Positions 50,409 through 58,783 of a stretch of DNA of 64,000 bases are shown piece after piece. Under the pieces are notes generated by a model, which saw only the letters and a program-made list of their open reading frames with translations, did no database searches and was not told the DNA's origin. The translations under genes and the position numbers were made by a program. The stretch is taken from the NCBI RefSeq assembly GCF_014647795.1, contig NZ_BMPW01000013.1, forward strand, positions 124,001-188,000. Direction: 5' to 3'. The DNA comes from Actinoplanes campanulatus (GTDB lineage: Bacteria; Actinomycetota; Actinomycetes; Mycobacteriales; Micromonosporaceae). Each line of letters opens with the position of its first letter. The stretch's first letter is position 1.

Positions 50409-51195
50409 GAAGTGCGAATCGGCCCGCTACGGCCCCCGCTGAGGCCTGCTACCGCACCGCCACCATTCATCCACCCACCGCCCACCCGGGCTCACCATTT
50501 GCGTCCGGCCGGCTCGCTGACTTCATCGCCGGGCCGCGGCGAGGACGATCAGCTCAGTCAAGCCCGCGAAGTCTGTTCTGGGCGGGAATCGGCCCGCAAG
50601 GTGGGTGTTGCCGATACGCTTCAGTACGCGGCATCGCCACCGCTTCTGCCTCCACCGCTGCCGCCCCTCCCCAGCCCGAAGGCCATAGCGCACGGCCATG
50701 GGACGGGCAGAGTGTGGCTTTCGCTGGGCTTCGAACCGCCCTGCCTGGGCCCTCACGGCTCTCCTGCTTTGGGCCTTGACCAACGGCCACCCCTGAACTT
50801 GTGGCCGCGACCCAGCCACGAATCGACAGCTCGCGGGTCAGGTGGCGGCCGCTCCGGAGAAATAGGCCGCGGCGCACAGCTGATGCGGTGCCGGCGCCAG
50901 ATCAAAACCGAATCGATTCGGAGGCGGCCGTGCCTATTCCTTATCGTCGGCGAAGGGGTTTCTCCATGCAGCAGCGCAAAGGCGGGAATGAATCCAACTT
51001 TCCAGCCTTCCTCGGTCGCTCCCGTCGACGACCGATAAGGGCGCTGACCGGGCGTCAGCGTTACGGCGATCGGCTGTGAACCGGCACGGCGGCGGGCAGG
51101 GTGTCCCTATCTGCCCATTGTTGGCCGCCGCCTCCTCGATCCGTTCAGGAAGATTGCCGAAAGTGGTCTCCCCGATCCCATTGATTAATGTTCCC
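50409..51195. other. Gene-poor stretch without recognised product
   Basis: This 787-bp gap separates the kinase hybrid start from the end of the Thr/Pro-rich protein gene. Short minus-strand frames exist (50523-50819 and 50934-51269), but neither shows a family motif, a good ribosome site or clear codon bias. GC is lower than in neighbouring genes. The kinase promoter must lie near 50409-50520. I see no terminator of note. Confidence 0.4.
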
Positions 51196-52548
51196 CTAGG
51201 CCCCGGCTGGCCGAATCGGTGGCTGACGCGGCCGCACGCCGCCGGTTGATGGGCGGTCATGATCGGCAACCTCCCTCGGTGCGGGTCGGAGTCGGCGCCC
51301 TCTGCCGGTGTGGGTCGGACTCGGCGCCCTCTGCCGGTGTGGGTTGGAGTCGGCGCCCTCTCCCGGTGTGCGGTTGTGGTGGGCGGGATCGGCAGGTGTG
51401 GGTCTGTGGGTGGTGGGTTCGGCCGGTGTGGAGTGGCGGCTGGTGGTTCGGCCGGCGTGAGGTGGTGGCCGCTGCGTTTGACCGGTGCGGTTGTGTTGAC
51501 GGGTTTGATCGGCCTGGAGTCGTGGCAGGCGGCACGATCGATTGGCTACGTGGTTGGCGCACTTGGGCGGTGGGCCGCTGTCGCCGGAGGGCTTGAGCGG
51601 CGGGCGGTTCTGGTCAGGCGGCGGGCCGGCCCGTTCAACGGGGTCGGCGAGTTGATCAGCGTTTTCGTCCGCGGCAGGGCCGGCGGTGGTGACGGTGCCA
51701 GCACGCCGGTTCGGTGCGCGGAACTGCTGGACGGAGTCTTCCGGAGCACCCGTGTCTTTGGCGTGTTTGTACAGCTCAGACGCTTGATCTGCGAGTCCTC
51801 CGGCCGTGTGGTTCCAGGCTCGCCCCCGGTGTGAGGTGCTCGTCGGCCGGCCAGATAGAGGCTCCACTCGATGGGTATGGAGCTGGATCAGGCCGTCATT
51901 GACCGGCTGACCTTGTACTGCCGACCGCTCAACCGCGTGCCTGCCGCTCCGTTCAAGGCCAGGCTGTGCATCGACCGGGCGCGGCGGGGCGGTCGTGCCC
52001 AAGCGCGCTGGGGTAACCCTGGCCGGGCACGGTGAAGTGGTCGCGTTCGGCTGCGCTGGGGTGGTCGGGTTCGGGCGCAGCGGGGTGGCCGTGATCGGGT
52101 GCGGTGAGGTGCTCGGGTTCGGGCGCAGCGAGGTGGTTGTGTTTGGGTGCAGCGGGGTGGCCGTGATCGGGTGCGGTGAGGCGGTTGTGTTTGGCCGCGC
52201 TGAGGCGGTCGCGTTCGGGTGCGGTGAGGTGTTCGTGTTCGTGTTCGGGTGCGGTGAGGTGCTCGTGGCGGGACGCGCTGGGGTGGCCCTCTCCGGTCGG
52301 GGCGGGGTGGTTGTGTCCGAACGTTCTCCCGCGCTGCTCGCCGGCGCGCGACCGGCTGACTGAGCTGTCTCGTCGGCGCGGGTGCGGATGCGGCGGAGGC
52401 GCTCAGCGTGCCGCCTTCGTAAACCCCATGCGCGATGACGCTCGTGTTCACGACGGAATTGTTCAGCGGCTGGAGAGTGGTTCCGGCGCGCGCTCCAGTC
52501 ACGCATCTCGGAAGTCTCTTCCTTGGTGAACAATTGGAGCTGCGGCAT
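51196..52548 (-). CDS. Protein with conserved head and Thr/Pro/Asn-rich repeat tail
   Basis: A 450-residue protein. The first 62 residues (MPQLQLFTKEETSEMRDW, then NHSPAAEQFRREHERHRAWGLRRRHAERLRRI) form a charged helical head that I recall from unannotated short proteins of actinomycetes. The rest is low complexity: at about 95-175 TSPHPN/TATPLRPN-type repeats of roughly 7-14 residues, then Pro/Arg/His/Thr-rich sequence to the end. It has no signal peptide or membrane helix. GGAG lies 9 bp before the ATG. The tail's repeats arise from short DNA repeats, so its length probably varies among strains. Function unknown. Confidence 0.7.
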   Translation of the reverse strand: MPQLQLFTKEETSEMRDWSARRNHSPAAEQFRREHERHRAWGLRRRHAERLRRIRTRADETAQSAGRAPASSAGERSDTTTPPRPERATPARPATSTSPHPNTNTNTSPHPNATASARPNTTASPHPITATPLHPNTTTSLRPNPSTSPHPITATPLRPNPTTPAQPNATTSPCPARVTPARLGTTAPPRPVDAQPGLERSGRHAVERSAVQGQPVNDGLIQLHTHRVEPLSGRPTSTSHRGRAWNHTAGGLADQASELYKHAKDTGAPEDSVQQFRAPNRRAGTVTTAGPAADENADQLADPVERAGPPPDQNRPPLKPSGDSGPPPKCANHVANRSCRLPRLQADQTRQHNRTGQTQRPPPHAGRTTSRHSTPAEPTTHRPTPADPAHHNRTPGEGADSNPHRQRAPSPTHTGRGRRLRPAPREVADHDRPSTGGVRPRQPPIRPAGA

Positions 52549-52900
52549 ACTTCAATTCTCCTGCGCCGACGCGAAGAAGTGTAATCCCTGCCTTGAAGTC
52601 GATCATGCCAAATTGGTCCCGCGAAGTGCGCTCTTCCGCTGCCTGTCGAAATCCTCGTTGTCGGCATTGCCCGCCGCCGCTTCCGCCTCGGATGCACTCA
52701 CGTGATCAAGGCAGAGAAATGGGCATTTTCCAATGTGATCTTGCGGCTCCGGGCTGGTATGGCAGACCCGGTGATCGGCGGGTGCGAGACTACAGATCGA
52801 GCAACTGTCGACCGAGACCCGAGGCCTCGCCGCCACCGTGCCGCCCCGGCCGGAACTCGGCGACCGCCAGCTCCTCGCCACCGAAGGCGACCGCTTTGAC

Positions 52901-53180
52901 CCGAAGCCTCGGCCCGAAGCCTCGGCCCGAAGCGCGGGCCGGGAGCTTGGGCCGGGAGCCTCGACCCGGAGCCTGGGCCGAGAGCTTGGGCCCGGGAGCT
53001 TGGGTCCGGGGCCTGGGCCTGGAGCCTGCGCCGGGGCCTGGGCCTGTGCCGGAAGCCTGCGCCGGGAGGTTGGGCCTGGGCCTGGGCCGGGATCTTGGGC
53101 CTGGGCCCCGGGAGCTTAGGCTGGGATCCGGGGCCTGGGCCTACACCCGGAGGTTGGACCGGGGCGTTGGGCCGGGACCT
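52901..53180. repeat. Degenerate 13-bp tandem repeat
   Basis: About 18-20 imperfect units near 13 bp with the core CCGGGAGCCTGGG, the first two being identical (CCGAAGCCTCGGC). Unit length drifts (12-14, some longer), so no fixed frame persists. The stretch 52549-52900 before it holds the promoter of the Thr/Pro-rich protein gene and no recognised gene. Confidence 0.75.
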
Positions 53181-53184
53181 GAGC

Positions 53185-53523
53185 ATGCTGTCCTGCCTGT
53201 CGCGATCACGTTGTCCGACCTGATTTTGAACTGGCTCGCTTGCCGCATCCGGCCCCCTTGTCGACGGCGCCGATCGAGCGGGGCGCCTGAATCCGGGCCG
53301 GCAGTCCCTGCTCGCCCTGGTCCACCTGCGTAACGGCGACACCTGCACCCGCCTTCCAGCCGAAGTTGAGATCGGCGCAGCGGCTGCCTGGCGTTGCGGA
53401 CAGGAAGCGACGGTCCTGCTCGGCGCGGCTGCCGAGGGCTTGGGCACCGCCATCCGGTGCCGGCTCGGGACGCCGGTCGTGCGGGTGGCCGCCGGGAGCT
53501 CAGGAGGGGGCGCCCGTTGCTGA
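53185..53523 (+). pseudogene. Decayed transposase fragment (IS5/DDE type)
   Basis: Two frames joined by a shift near 53280 read LPVAITLSDLILNWLACRIR and then NPGRQSLLALVHLRNGDTC, EVEIGAAAAWRCGQEATVLL and EGLGTAI before TGA. This is the layout of the N-terminal helix-turn-helix part of IS5-like transposases of actinomycetes (GRQALL-L-HLRNGDTYA-LAAGF-I---TAWRY--EA--LL). The catalytic DDE part is absent. The frameshift, loss of the Gly-Phe-Gly core and missing 3' two-thirds show that it is dead. No terminal repeats were found. The stretch 53524-53601 holds nothing recognised. Confidence 0.6.
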
Positions 53524-53601
53524 AAGCGGGTTGGGGGGCCAGGGCGTTCGGGGGTGCTCTGATCGTGCAGGTCGGGGCATCGCTGGAGACGGGACTCGGG
53601 G

Positions 53602-54249
53602 TCAGCGTTTGCGGACGATCAGGAAGGCGCCCTGCCGTGTGGGGTTCGGGACGGTGTAGGGCGGTGGGATCTCGTGGATTGTTGTCACCACCGGCTCGAA
53701 ACCGGCTTCGGTGAGCAGGACGGCGACCGCTTCCGGGCGGCGGCGGTGGATGGTCAGGGTCACCTCGTGGCCCCACGCCTCGGTGAAGTGCTTGTCGTCG
53801 TCGCCGGCCTGGAAGGCCAGCATCAGGTGGGCGCCGGGTCGCAGTACACGGTGGAACTCGGCGAACACGCCGGGCAGTTCGCGGTCCGGTACGTGGATGG
53901 TGGAGAACCAGGCGTTCAGGCCGGCGAGGCTTTCGGTGGGCAGGTCGAGGGCGGTCATCGAGCCGACCTCGAAACGCAGGTCCGGGTAGTTGGCGCGGGC
54001 CTGTTCGACCATGCCGGGGGAGAGGTCGACGCCGAAGACGTCCAGGCCCCGGCCGTGCAGGAAAGCGGTGACGTGGCCGGGGCCGCAACCGACGTCGGCG
54101 GCCGGGCCGTCCACCAGGTCGGTGAAGAGGGTGAGCAGGCTGCGCTTCAGCGGCTGGCTCGGCAGGTCGTCGGTGAACAGGGTGGAGTAGCTGGCGGCCA
54201 CCGTGTCGTACGAGGAACGGGTTTGATCGAGGAAGTCCAGATCGTGCAT
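53602..54249 (-). CDS. Class I SAM-dependent methyltransferase
   Basis: A 215-residue methyltransferase: YDTVAASYSTLFTDDLPSQPLKRSLLTLFTDL, motif I VADVGCGPGHVTAFLH in the form AADVGCGPGHVTAFL, motif II VFGVDLSPGMVEQAR, MTALDLP, then AWFSTIHVPDRELPGVFAEFHRVLRPGAHLMLAFQ. The acceptor is unknown; the pattern is that of small-molecule methyltransferases. The ATG at 54249 begins the conserved part; the frame remains open upstream through repeat-rich sequence that does not look coding. Confidence 0.88.
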   Translation of the reverse strand: MHDLDFLDQTRSSYDTVAASYSTLFTDDLPSQPLKRSLLTLFTDLVDGPAADVGCGPGHVTAFLHGRGLDVFGVDLSPGMVEQARANYPDLRFEVGSMTALDLPTESLAGLNAWFSTIHVPDRELPGVFAEFHRVLRPGAHLMLAFQAGDDDKHFTEAWGHEVTLTIHRRRPEAVAVLLTEAGFEPVVTTIHEIPPPYTVPNPTRQGAFLIVRKR

Positions 54250-54445
54250 GGCCGGGAAGGCTATCGGGCCGAGCCGGACGGGAACCGGTTCCGCCGAACG
54301 GGGCTGCTCGGAGAGGCGAGTCGGGTTCTCAAACGGAAGCGGGTGCCGGCGTAGCCGTACCGGAAAGGGTCTGGAACGGCGACCGCGTGCCGAAAGGGCG
54401 GCAGTTGGGTGAGGGTGCGGCTGGTGGCGCGTGGGTGCGGGCGCG

Positions 54446-54539
54446 GCGTGCCGGAGTGCGGCAGGACGGTGAGGGCCCGGGTGATGGCGTCGGCGTGCCG
54501 GAGTGCGGCAGGACGGTGAGGGCCCGGGTGGTGGCGTGG
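54446..54539. repeat. 47-bp direct repeat, two units
   Basis: Two adjacent, nearly identical 47-bp units start at 54446 and 54493 (GCGTGCCGGAGTGCGGCAGG...). A more degenerate partial unit precedes them. They lie in the 456-bp gap between the methyltransferase and the alpha-glucosidase, which otherwise holds only the terminator at 54621. Confidence 0.8.
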
Positions 54540-54620
54540 GCTGCGGGCGCGGCAGGTGGGTGAGGGGCGCCGGAAGTGGAAGAAGGGACGGGTCGAGGGA
54601 AAGAGGGAGCGGGGCAGGGC

Positions 54621-54652
54621 GGGCGTGACGCGCAGGAGGGCGCGTCACGCCC
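54621..54652 (-). terminator. Terminator after alpha-glucosidase gene
   Basis: A perfect 13-bp stem GGGCGTGACGCGC / GCGCGTCACGCCC with a 6-base loop, 53 bp beyond the glucosidase stop. Confidence 0.8.
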
Positions 54653-54705
54653 GGGTGCCCGGTCCATCCTCCACCGTCCTGGGGATGGACCGGGACGAAT
54701 CCGTC

Positions 54706-56379
54706 CTAGAGGGACCACCAGACGGTGGTGTCCGGCGGGAGGACCACGTCGTCGCTGGTGCCGTCGATCGGGCCGCTGGCCAGCAGCAGCTCGCCGGGGC
54801 GGCCGACGGCGACCGGCTGGTCGCTCATGTTGACCGTGCAGCGGAAGACCGGCGCGCCCTCGACCTCGCGCTCGAAGGCGAGCACGCCGGCCGGTGCGGA
54901 CACCCAGCGCAGGTTGTCGGTGGGGGCGAGCGCCGGGTCGGTGCGGCGGATCGCGAGGGCCGAGCGGTACAGCTCCAGGGTCGAGCCGGTGGCGCCGGCC
55001 TGCGCCGCGACGCTGAGGGCCGCCCACGAGTCCGGCTGCGGCAGCCAGCTCGGGCCGCCGTCGGGGCCGAAGCCGTACGGGGCCTCGGAGCCGCTCCACG
55101 GGATCGGCACGCGGCAGCCGTCGCGGTAGCCGTCCTGGCCGGCGGCGCGGTGGAACGCCGGGTCCTGGCGCACCTCCGGCGGCAGGTCGACGACCTCGGG
55201 CAGGCCGAGCTCCTCGCCCTGGTAGAGGTAGGCCGAACCGGGCAGGGCGAGCATCAGCGTGCTGGCCGCACGACCGCGGCGCAGACCGGCCGCGTCGTCG
55301 ACCGCGGTGGGCTTGCGGCCGGCCGCCTCGCCGTCGATCTTCTGCATCAGGCGGGTGGTGTGGCGGACCACGTCGTGGTTGGACAGTGTCCAGGTGGTCG
55401 GGGCGCCCACCTCGCGCATCGCGGCGAGCGAGTCCTCGATCATCTGGCGCTGCTCGTGCACGTTCCACGCGGTGCCCAGGTAGCTGAAGTTGAACGCCTG
55501 GTGCAGCTCGTCGTCGCGGACGTAGTTGGAGACCCGGGCCAGGGTCGGCGCCCACGCCTCGGCAACGGCGATGCGCTCGCCGGGGTACTCGTCGAGGATC
55601 TTGCGCCAGTCGCGGTAGATCTCGTGCACGCCGTCCCGGTCGAAGAACGGGCTCTCACCGGCGCCGAGCAGGTGCCACTCGCCGGTGTCGCCGAGGTCGG
55701 GCAGGCCGGCCTCCTTGACCATGCCGTGCGCCACGTCCACCCGGAAGCCATCGACGCCCAGGTCGAGCCAGAACCGCAGGATGGTCTTGAACTCGTCCCG
55801 GACGGCCGGGTGCTCCCAGTTGAAGTCGGGCTGCTCGGGGGCGAACAGGTGCAGGTACCACTCGCCGTCCTCGACCCGGGTCCAGGCCGGGCCACCGAAG
55901 ATCGACGGCCAGTCGTTCGGCGGGAGTTCGCCGTTCACACCCCTGCCGGGGCGGAAGTGGTAGCGCTCGCGGAACGGCGAGCCGGGGCCCTCGGCGAGCG
56001 CCCGCTTGAACCAGTCGTGCTGGTCCGAGGAGTGGTTCGGAACCAGGTCGACGATGACTCGCAGACCGAGGGCGTGCGCGCCGGCGATCAGCTGCTCGGC
56101 GTCGGCGACGGTGCCGAAGATCGGGTCGACGGTCCGGTAGTCCGAGACGTCGTAACCCGCGTCCGCCTGGGGCGAGGCGTAGAAGGGGGAGAGCCACACC
56201 GCGTCCACGCCGAGATCCCGCAGATACGGCAGCCGGCTGCTGATGCCGGGCAGGTCGCCGATGCCGTCGCCGTTCGAGTCGGCGAAGCTGCGCGGGTAGA
56301 TCTGGTAGATGACCGCGTTGCGCCACCACGATGCCGGGGGCGCCTCCACGGTGGGCGGTGCGATCAGTTGGTCCGTCAT
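54706..56379 (-). CDS. Alpha-glucosidase, GH13 (oligo-1,6-glucosidase type)
   Basis: A 557-residue cytosolic enzyme that hydrolyses short alpha-glucosides. GH13 landmarks: AVIYQIYPRSFADSNGDGIGDLPGI, DAVWLSPFYASPQADAGYDVSDY, VIVDLVPNHSS, the nucleophile Asp215 in DGFRVDVAHGM, acid/base Glu274 in AVAEAW and Asp336 in TLSNHDVVRH. DLVPNH rather than DxVxNH variants, and the lack of a signal peptide, fit intracellular alpha-1,4/1,6-glucosidases. The ATG at 56379 was chosen since the fold begins soon after. A LacI gene lies upstream in the same direction, and operator-like palindromes stand before the start. No sugar importer is in the window. Confidence 0.93.
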   Translation of the reverse strand: MTDQLIAPPTVEAPPASWWRNAVIYQIYPRSFADSNGDGIGDLPGISSRLPYLRDLGVDAVWLSPFYASPQADAGYDVSDYRTVDPIFGTVADAEQLIAGAHALGLRVIVDLVPNHSSDQHDWFKRALAEGPGSPFRERYHFRPGRGVNGELPPNDWPSIFGGPAWTRVEDGEWYLHLFAPEQPDFNWEHPAVRDEFKTILRFWLDLGVDGFRVDVAHGMVKEAGLPDLGDTGEWHLLGAGESPFFDRDGVHEIYRDWRKILDEYPGERIAVAEAWAPTLARVSNYVRDDELHQAFNFSYLGTAWNVHEQRQMIEDSLAAMREVGAPTTWTLSNHDVVRHTTRLMQKIDGEAAGRKPTAVDDAAGLRRGRAASTLMLALPGSAYLYQGEELGLPEVVDLPPEVRQDPAFHRAAGQDGYRDGCRVPIPWSGSEAPYGFGPDGGPSWLPQPDSWAALSVAAQAGATGSTLELYRSALAIRRTDPALAPTDNLRWVSAPAGVLAFEREVEGAPVFRCTVNMSDQPVAVGRPGELLLASGPIDGTSDDVVLPPDTTVWWSL

Positions 56380-56402
56380 GGCGACGAACGCTAGCAAGAA
56401 AC

Positions 56403-56445
56403 TAACACGTGTTACATAGTCCGAGGCTTGCTTTCTTGCAGCAAG
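56403..56445. promoter_or_regulatory. Operator region upstream of alpha-glucosidase
   Basis: Contains a perfect palindrome TAACACGTGTTA (56403-56414) and CTTGCAGCAAG (56435-56445) followed at once by another TTCTTGCA. The TTGCA/TGCAA elements resemble MalR/AglR-type LacI operators. They sit 24-66 bp upstream of the glucosidase start, in the 82 bp between it and the LacI gene. Confidence 0.7.
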
Positions 56446-56461
56446 TTCTTGCAGTGGTCCG

Positions 56462-57493
56462 TTATGCCGGTTTTGTGGTTGATTCCCGGACGACCAGCGA
56501 GGTGCCGAGAACCTGGTGCGGGTGCTGTTCCTCACCCCTGATCGCCGAGATCAGGAACTCCGCGGCCATCCGCCCCTTGGTGACGATCGGCTGCCGGACG
56601 GTGGTGAGCCGGGGACGGAACCAGGCCGACTCGGAGAGGTCGTCGAACCCGGTCACAGACACCTCTGAGGGCACTTTTATTGCAAGTTCTTGCAAGGCAT
56701 CCACGGCCCCGTACGCGAGGATGTCGGACAGCGCGAGGATAGCGGTGGGAGCGTGCCCACCGGCCATCAGGTCCCGGGTCGCCCGGTAGCCCTCGGCGCG
56801 GGTCACCGGCGCCTCGGTGAGCTGGACGTCGGCCATCGTGAGGTCGCGCTCGGCCAGCGCGTCGGCGATCCCGGCCATCCGCCGGGCCAGCGGCCCCCGG
56901 TAGCCGCGCTCGGTCACCGCGGCGCCCGGGTCCATGGACAGCACGGCCAGCCGCCGGTGGCCGAGATCCAGCAGATAGCGGGCCACCTCGCGGGCGCCGC
57001 CCCGGTCGTCGACCTCGACGCTGGGCGCGCCCGGCACCCGGTCGCTGTCGATCAGCACGAACGGGATGCCGCGCCGGCTCAGCTCGGCCACCTCGCCACG
57101 GTCGGCCTCCAGGCCGCAGACGATGAAACCGTCGACCGCCGCGTACGGAATGGCCTTGAGCACCGAGTCCTGCAACGGCGGGGTGAGCAGCAGCGTGTAA
57201 CCCTCCTGATCGCACACCTGCCCGGCGCCCATCAGGAAACGGGAGTAGTACGGGTTCTCCAGGATCCAGGCCAGCCGCTGGGGCAGCAGCACGCCGATCG
57301 AGTTGGTGGTGCCGGCCCGCAGCATCCGGCCCAGCGGATCCGGCGTGTAGCCCAGCCGCTCGGCGGCGGCCAGGATCCGCTCCCTGGTCGCCACCGAGAT
57401 CCGCTGTGGGTTGTTGAACGCGAACGAGACCGCCGAGCGGGAGACGCCCGCCGCTGCCGCGACGTCGTTGGACGTGGCCTTTCTCGACGGCAT
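56462..57493 (-). CDS. LacI-family regulator of alpha-glucoside use
   Basis: A 343-residue repressor. The helix-turn-helix reads ATSNDVAAAAGVSRSAVSFAFNNPQRISVATRERILAAAERLGYTPD, with the hinge LGRMLRAGTTNSIGVLLP, then a periplasmic-binding-protein-like sugar domain ending VSVTGFDDLSESAWFRPRLTTVRQP. Gene order (repressor, glucosidase in the same direction) and the TTGCA-containing sites on both sides of its 3' half suggest that it controls the glucosidase and perhaps itself in response to maltose-like sugars. The sugar is inferred. The gene contains a perfect operator-like palindrome within its coding sequence (56680-56695). Confidence 0.93.
   Translation of the reverse strand: MPSRKATSNDVAAAAGVSRSAVSFAFNNPQRISVATRERILAAAERLGYTPDPLGRMLRAGTTNSIGVLLPQRLAWILENPYYSRFLMGAGQVCDQEGYTLLLTPPLQDSVLKAIPYAAVDGFIVCGLEADRGEVAELSRRGIPFVLIDSDRVPGAPSVEVDDRGGAREVARYLLDLGHRRLAVLSMDPGAAVTERGYRGPLARRMAGIADALAERDLTMADVQLTEAPVTRAEGYRATRDLMAGGHAPTAILALSDILAYGAVDALQELAIKVPSEVSVTGFDDLSESAWFRPRLTTVRQPIVTKGRMAAEFLISAIRGEEQHPHQVLGTSLVVRESTTKPA
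56680..56695. promoter_or_regulatory. Operator-like palindrome inside the LacI gene
   Basis: TTGCAAGTTCTTGCAA: 7-bp arms around TT, perfect. It shares the CTTGCA/TGCAAG core with the site before the glucosidase, 240 bp away. It lies in the coding sequence for IKVPSE and its codons (TTGCAA, ATAAAA nearby) are unusually AT-rich for this genome, as if kept for binding. Confidence 0.7.
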
Positions 57494-57515
57494 GGGCCAT
57501 GTTAACGAGGCCTGG

Positions 57516-58724
57516 TCACACGGCGCTCACCGGCACGCGGACCACCGCGTCGAAGACGTAACCGAGCGTGTTGTGCCGGGCCGTGTCGGGCTGGGTGTTG
57601 CCGCGTACGTCGGTGGCCCGCGCCAGCAACGTGTGCTGCCCGGCCGCCGGCGTCCAGTCGACCTCCCAGCGCTGCCAGACCCCGCCCGGAGTGGCGCCGT
57701 ACGGGCGGGCGCGCCGCCACGTAGTGCCCCCGTCGGTGCTGACCTGGACGTGCCGGATCGGGCCGTCCGCCGACCAGGACCGGCCGGTCAGCCGCGTCCG
57801 GACCCCGGCGGGGAAGGTCGTGCCGGGGTCCAGCTCGAAGGCGCTCTTGATCACCTGCCGGTCGAAGGGCTGCCCCTCGGCCGGGTAGCCCTCACCGAAC
57901 AGCCGGTAGAACTGCGTGTTCCAGGGCGAGAAGAGCGGCTCGGTGGACACCTCGATCCGGCCCACCCACTTGATCGAGGAGATGCCGATCCAGTGCGGGA
58001 CGACGACGCGGACCGGGAAACCGTGATCCGGCGGCAGCGGTTCGCCGTTGAGCTCGTAGGCGAGCAGCACGTCGTCGAACGCCTTGCCGATCGGGAACGG
58101 CCGGCGGACCGGTCCGAGGTCGACGCCGCCGCTCACGAAGTTCGGGTCGAGGCCGATCGGCTGCACGTCGACGGTCTTCCTCGAGATGCCCGCCCGGCGC
58201 AGCACGGTGGACAGCCGGACGCCGGTCCACCTGCCGACACCGATGCCGCCCAGACCCCACGCCGTACCGGAGACGGTCTGGCCCTGCTGTGAGGTGTAGT
58301 AGCTGCGGCCGTTGCCGGCGCACTCGATGGCGACCGGCCGGGTTTCGCGGGGGAGCTTCCTCAGGTCGTTCAGGCTGAAGTGGGCGGCCTGGGCGAGCCC
58401 GGATCCGGAGAGCTCCAGCGACCAGGTGGAGGCGTCGATCGTCGGCGTGACGGTGTGGTTGCGGACGAAGAACCGGTCCACCGGGACGTAGTAGCCCTGG
58501 TCCTTGAGCGCCGACCACCGGGTCTCCGCGTTCGTTCCCAACTGCCGGAACAGCTCGGGCGGCAGCGGCTTGACGATCGGGCCGGCGGCCAGCGCCGGAC
58601 CGGGGATCGCCGCGCCCGCGCCCACCGCGGCGGTGAGTGCCAGCAGGTTCCGGCGGGAGAAGCCACGGGTCCGCCCGGCAAGGAAATCGCGCAGTCTGCG
58701 CTCGTCGTACACGCCCTCGTTCAT
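57516..58724 (-). CDS. Tat-exported sulfite-oxidase-like molybdoenzyme
   Basis: A 402-residue oxidoreductase of the sulfite oxidase superfamily. Residues 1-47 form a Tat signal (SRRNLLALTAAVGAGAAI). The molybdopterin domain has VDRFFVRNHTVTPTID, PVAIECAGNGRSYY with the Mo-ligand Cys135, GVRLSTVLRRAG, and GFPVRVVVPHWIGISSIKWVGRIEV. The C-terminal immunoglobulin-like dimer domain follows (GRSWSADGPIRHVQVSTDGGTTWRRA). There is no heme domain, so electrons go to a separate acceptor. It may oxidise sulfite set free by the organosulfur enzymes, or reduce oxidised residues. A CCTAT/ATAGG palindrome lies just upstream. Single gene. Confidence 0.92.
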   Translation of the reverse strand: MNEGVYDERRLRDFLAGRTRGFSRRNLLALTAAVGAGAAIPGPALAAGPIVKPLPPELFRQLGTNAETRWSALKDQGYYVPVDRFFVRNHTVTPTIDASTWSLELSGSGLAQAAHFSLNDLRKLPRETRPVAIECAGNGRSYYTSQQGQTVSGTAWGLGGIGVGRWTGVRLSTVLRRAGISRKTVDVQPIGLDPNFVSGGVDLGPVRRPFPIGKAFDDVLLAYELNGEPLPPDHGFPVRVVVPHWIGISSIKWVGRIEVSTEPLFSPWNTQFYRLFGEGYPAEGQPFDRQVIKSAFELDPGTTFPAGVRTRLTGRSWSADGPIRHVQVSTDGGTTWRRARPYGATPGGVWQRWEVDWTPAAGQHTLLARATDVRGNTQPDTARHNTLGYVFDAVVRVPVSAV

Positions 58725-58732
58725 GGCTACTC

Positions 58733-58753
58733 ATCCTATCGACTGCATAGGAT
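58733..58753. promoter_or_regulatory. Palindrome upstream of sulfite-oxidase-like gene
   Basis: Arms ATCCTAT and ATAGGAT (perfect, 7-base spacer), 9 bp upstream of the start codon. The half-sites match those of the palindrome at 16607-16625, although spacing differs (7 versus 3). Confidence 0.65.
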
Positions 58754-58783
58754 TTGTGGAAAGGGTGGCGGGAAACGCCGACG

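Noticed and set aside
46374-51038. A plus-strand frame of over 1,500 residues
   Set aside because: It is antisense to the kinase-AAA-GAF-GGDEF gene, is rich in Arg/Gly/Gln as expected of a shadow frame in high-GC DNA, and has no family motif.
50934-51269. Minus-strand 111-residue frame in the gap before the Thr/Pro-rich gene
   Set aside because: It overlaps that gene's end in another frame, lacks a good ribosome site and matches nothing that I recognise; not enough to call.
52603-52881. Minus-strand 92-residue frame upstream of the Thr/Pro-rich gene
   Set aside because: No recognised domain; DUF397 was considered because such genes are common here, but its W-K-S and VAVRDSK motifs are absent.
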